From Pseudomonas pseudonitroreducens (GTDB lineage: Bacteria; Pseudomonadota; Gammaproteobacteria; Pseudomonadales; Pseudomonadaceae), in contig NZ_BQHJ01000002.1 of the NCBI RefSeq assembly GCF_021603645.1, positions 186,001 through 250,000 of the forward strand: DNA of 64,000 nt, given 5' to 3'. Below, in pieces: positions 61,118 to 64,000 of the stretch (within the stretch, counting starts at the first letter, position 1; each line of letters starts with the position of its first letter). The translations under genes were made by a program, and so were the position numbers. A model generated the notes under the pieces. The model was not told the DNA's origin, made no database searches, and was given only the letters and a program-made list of their open reading frames with translations.

Positions 61118-63202
61118 TCACTTGCGCGTGGCGGGCGCCTTCGCCGGTTGCTTCATCTGCTGCAGCAAGGCGGCGCACTGGTTGTCGTCCTGCTTGCTCG
61201 GGGCGATCAGCGCCAGCAGCGCCGCTGCCGGAGCCACCGCCACGCCGAGGGCGACCATCCCCGCGCCACGCGCCGCCAGCGGCAATACATGCACGCCGGC
61301 TTTCGGGTTCTTGAAGGTGCCCTGCACATAGAGCGGCGAACGCAGGGAGAAAATCCGTACGCCTTTGCTCTGTGGCGTGATGTCGAGGTCGAGCTGCTCG
61401 GTGGCGAAGTTGGCGCTGCCATCGACCGTGATGATCGCGTTCTCGGTATCGAAGGCGAACACCCGCGGCTTGGCCAGGCCATTGGCAATGCCTACGTCGG
61501 CAGCCGCGCAGTTGATCTTCACCTCGTCATCGCCGAACAGCTTGTTCACCACATAATTGCCGACGTTGAGCCCGGCGATCTCCATCAGGCTGCGGCTGAT
61601 GCGCCCGTCATTGATCAGCAGCTTCATCTCGCCGTTGGCGCCGGCCAGGATGGTCGCCACCGAGTTGCCGGTGCCGGTGATCGCGGCGTCGCCGTTGAGC
61701 TCGCCGAAGCTCGACTGCATCGGCGCGAAGCTGGGGAACAGCTCCTTGAGCTTGAAGCTGCGCGCCTGCAACTGCACCTTGCTCTGCAGCGGCGTCTTGC
61801 CGCCGTCCAGGCGGATGTGCGAATCCAGCGTACCGCCGGCCACCCCAAAGCGCAGCGGCTCCAGGGTCAGCAAGCCATCGTTGAGCACCAGGTGGGTATA
61901 GAGGTCGCTGATCGGCAGCTTGTCGCTGTGCACGATGCGCTTGCCGGTGAATTCCACGTCGGCATCCATGGCACGCCAGCGCTCGGTGCGAAACTCCTCC
62001 ACTGGCAACACCTTGTCTGCCGGCTGACGCGTGCTCTGGCCGCGCGCCTGTTTCTCCTGGTTGGAGTCAGCGCCAATCAGCGGGCCGAGGTCGGCCATGC
62101 GCAACTGGTCCGAGCGCAGCTTGCCGGACAGCTTGGGCCGCGGCTGGAGATTGACGAACACCAGGTCGCCATGCAGATCGCTGTCGCCGACCTTGCCGTT
62201 GAAGTTCTCGTAGTGGAACTGCGCCCCGGCCGAGTCGTGCAGCTCGGCCTTCAGGCGGCCGTCCGTCTCGTAGGCCGGGGTATCGGGCAGGGTCACGCCG
62301 GTGAGCGGGAAGAGGTTGGCCATGCTGGTGCCGGCCAGTTTCAGGCGCAGGTCCAGCGCCCCGAGGTTCAGCGGGTCGGTCAGCGTACCGACGATGCTCG
62401 CGCGGGTACTGCCGGCGGATACGTCTGCCTGCACCGGGAAGGGCTTGGTCGCATCCTGCAGGGCGAGCATGCCGCCGACCTTGCCCGCGCCACTCAACGG
62501 CAGGCCCTTGTACTGGCCCTTGAGCTTCCAGCCGAAGACGTAGTCCTGGGTATCGGCCTTGTCGCCGCCGGCCAGCGCCTTGCCCGCCAGCTCGCCGAAA
62601 GGCACCGGCTTGCCGAGCGGGTCCACCAGCAGCTCCAGGCGAGTCTTCAGGCTCTGGTCATAGAGGCTGACACTGCCCTTGTCGAAGCCGATCTCGCCGA
62701 TATCCAGCTTCCACGAGGATTGCTCGGGCATGGCGTTGGGGTCCTCTTCCTTCTTCGGCAGCTCGAAGGTCCAGGTGGCGCGGCCATCGGCCAGGCGCAG
62801 CAAATCCGCGCTGGGACGGGTCAGGACGATCTGCGGGATGCGCACCGTCTGCCACAACAGCGGCAGCGGGGCGAGGCGGAATTCGACTTTTTCGAGACTC
62901 GCGAAGTTCGCCGCGCGCGTCTTGCCCGCCGCCCAGTCCGGATTGCCCAGGGTGATATCGGCGGCGCTGAAGTGCGGCCAGGGCACGTAAGCGCGCCAGC
63001 CGCCCTCCGCAGGTTCCGTGCGCCAGAACACCTGGAGGTCGCCATTGATGGCAAAGGGGCGCCCCAACTCGGCCGAGACCTTCTCGTTGATGGTCGGCTT
63101 CACCCGGTTCCAGTCGAAGGTGGCGATGAACACCACCAGCGCGGCAATCACCGCGATGAAACCGATGAAGCTCCAGAGGCAGATTCGTTTCCCGCGCGTC
63201 AT
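61118..63202 (-). CDS. AsmA-family protein
   Basis: A 694-residue inner-membrane-anchored protein. One N-terminal transmembrane helix (about 6-28, LWSFIGFIAVIAALVVFIATF) is followed by a large periplasmic beta-rich domain, with AsmA signatures near both ends (VKPTINEKVSAELGRPFAINGDLQVFW and GSANFATEQLDLDITPQSKGV). AsmA-like proteins are thought to carry phospholipids to the outer membrane. Their individual roles overlap. The ATG at 63202 begins the anchor; the open frame extends upstream without similarity. It is divergent from the ferritin-like gene. Confidence 0.92.
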   Translation of the reverse strand: MTRGKRICLWSFIGFIAVIAALVVFIATFDWNRVKPTINEKVSAELGRPFAINGDLQVFWRTEPAEGGWRAYVPWPHFSAADITLGNPDWAAGKTRAANFASLEKVEFRLAPLPLLWQTVRIPQIVLTRPSADLLRLADGRATWTFELPKKEEDPNAMPEQSSWKLDIGEIGFDKGSVSLYDQSLKTRLELLVDPLGKPVPFGELAGKALAGGDKADTQDYVFGWKLKGQYKGLPLSGAGKVGGMLALQDATKPFPVQADVSAGSTRASIVGTLTDPLNLGALDLRLKLAGTSMANLFPLTGVTLPDTPAYETDGRLKAELHDSAGAQFHYENFNGKVGDSDLHGDLVFVNLQPRPKLSGKLRSDQLRMADLGPLIGADSNQEKQARGQSTRQPADKVLPVEEFRTERWRAMDADVEFTGKRIVHSDKLPISDLYTHLVLNDGLLTLEPLRFGVAGGTLDSHIRLDGGKTPLQSKVQLQARSFKLKELFPSFAPMQSSFGELNGDAAITGTGNSVATILAGANGEMKLLINDGRISRSLMEIAGLNVGNYVVNKLFGDDEVKINCAAADVGIANGLAKPRVFAFDTENAIITVDGSANFATEQLDLDITPQSKGVRIFSLRSPLYVQGTFKNPKAGVHVLPLAARGAGMVALGVAVAPAAALLALIAPSKQDDNQCAALLQQMKQPAKAPATRK

Positions 63203-63485
63203 ACCTGAACTCCCTGCTGGCCGCGTCGGTGGAAGCAGCGACGTCCCCACGTCGCTGCCGGTAAACATTGGCCGCCTGAGCATGCCGGGCCGGCATTCTC
63301 CCTTGGCCTGATCACTTGGACCAGCATAGCGGGGCGTTGTATCCGCCGAATTGCACGCGGAAGGTCTGATGCAGACGCCATGGCGAGAAAACTTAAACTT
63401 TCGCCGCCACCGGCGACTCACACCCTTGTGACCCGATTTCAGCCGTGCGCCACCGCAGCGCCGGTTTGCCACAAGGAGATGACTG

Positions 63486-64000
63486 ATGAACCAGGCACAA
63501 CTGACCGACGTCCAGACCCTGCGCCAGCGGGCGCGCCAGAACATCGAGGACGGCGCGGTGACCGAGGGCTACCATGCCGACCGCAAGACCGTGCTGCGTC
63601 TGCTCAACGAGTCGCTGGCCACCGAGCTGGTCTGCTACCTGCGCTACAAGCGCCACTACTTCATGGCGACAGGCCTGAAAGCCAGCGTTGCCGCAGCCGA
63701 ATTCCTCGAGCATGCCACCCAGGAACTGCAGCACGCCGACCTGCTGGCCGAGCGCATCATGCAGCTGGGCGGCGAACCGGACTTCAATCCCGCCGGCCTG
63801 ACCGAGCGCTCCCACGCCGAGTACGTCGCGGGCGCCAATCTGCGTGAAATGATCACCGAGAACCTGGTCGCCGAACGCATTGCGGTCGACAGCTACCGCG
63901 AGATCGTCGTTTACCTGGGCGACGACGACCCAACCACGCGTCGCCTGTTCGAGGAGATTCTGGCGCAGGAAGAAGAGCATGCTGACGATATGGCGGACCT
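63486..64000 (+). CDS. Dps/bacterioferritin-like iron storage protein, cut by the window end
   Basis: The first 171 residues of a ferritin-like protein. Bacterioferritin-type di-iron ligands are visible: Glu47, Glu80 with His83 (ATQELQHAD), Glu130, and Glu162 with His165 (EEEHADD). The P. aeruginosa counterpart (PA4880) is, as I recall, a Dps-shaped protein with bacterioferritin-type ferroxidase centres. AAGGAG lies seven bases before the ATG. The C-terminal end is outside the window. Confidence 0.9.
   Translation, partial: MNQAQLTDVQTLRQRARQNIEDGAVTEGYHADRKTVLRLLNESLATELVCYLRYKRHYFMATGLKASVAAAEFLEHATQELQHADLLAERIMQLGGEPDFNPAGLTERSHAEYVAGANLREMITENLVAERIAVDSYREIVVYLGDDDPTTRRLFEEILAQEEEHADDMAD

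Noticed and set aside
61148-63208. A 686-codon plus-strand frame opposite the AsmA-family gene
   Set aside because: Antisense shadow. The minus-strand protein has a transmembrane anchor and AsmA features.

Overview
The window is a G+C-rich chromosomal segment of a Pseudomonas species, most like the P. aeruginosa / P. nitroreducens / P. citronellolis side of the genus. Three things support this. From speA to the ferritin-like gene, gene order follows the stretch of P. aeruginosa PAO1 that I remember as roughly PA4839-PA4880 (speA, yciH, Nudix, DUF2333, gcbA, ctpL, dsbD, aroQ, accBC, prmA, dusB-fis, purHD, retS, marC, urtABCDE, ureD-ureA-GNAT-ureBC, ybiI, oxaloacetate decarboxylase, yegD, osmE, ferritin-like). 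The protein sequences are typical of Pseudomonas. The intergenic gaps are full of Pseudomonas-type palindromic repeats. No rRNA, tRNA, IS element, prophage or CRISPR array was seen. The species assignment is inference; no database search was possible.

Layout. 1-7.5 kb: accessory genes, namely two lipoproteins, an epimerase/cupin/arylamine N-acetyltransferase operon, a ChrR-type flavin reductase, cbpA-cbpM and a MocR regulator. 7.7-10.7 kb: class III (anaerobic) ribonucleotide reductase, nrdD-nrdG, behind an Anr/Dnr-like box. Here the glycyl-radical end of NrdD is encoded by a separate 48-codon gene. 11-15.5 kb: speA, yciH, Nudix and DUF2333. 15.8-19.5 kb: the diguanylate cyclase GcbA and the chemoreceptor CtpL. 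19.7-22.9 kb: an agmatinase / polyamine-binding protein / LysR cluster that interrupts the remembered PAO1 order. 23-34.9 kb: housekeeping genes (dsbD, aroQ, accBC, prmA, DUF3426, dusB-fis, purH, purD). 35-37.8 kb: the hybrid sensor RetS. 37.8-38.4 kb: a tandemly duplicated repeat array. 38.5-50.1 kb: marC, the urea ABC transporter urtABCDE, a GNAT gene and the urease operon. 50.5-56.1 kb: an autotransporter and the bphO-bphP phytochrome pair, which also appear inserted relative to PAO1. 56.2-64 kb: ybiI, a secreted protein, oxaloacetate decarboxylase, yegD, osmE, a GyrI-like protein, asmA-type, and the start of a Dps/bacterioferritin-like gene cut by the window end.

How the genes work together. 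SpeA makes agmatine from arginine, and SpeB converts agmatine to putrescine plus urea. Urt imports urea and urease splits it to ammonia, so much of an arginine-to-ammonia route lies in one window. Both nitrogen operons have sigma-54-type promoters, and ureD also has a perfect NtrC-type box. RetS, GcbA, CtpL and BphP give the region a strong signalling and biofilm character.

Most notable points: the split NrdD, the different families of palindromic repeats lodged inside the urt and ure operons, a 226-bp-period duplication of a mixed repeat array, and three copies of a TGTAG-N5-CTACA operator-like motif at the oxaloacetate decarboxylase gene.
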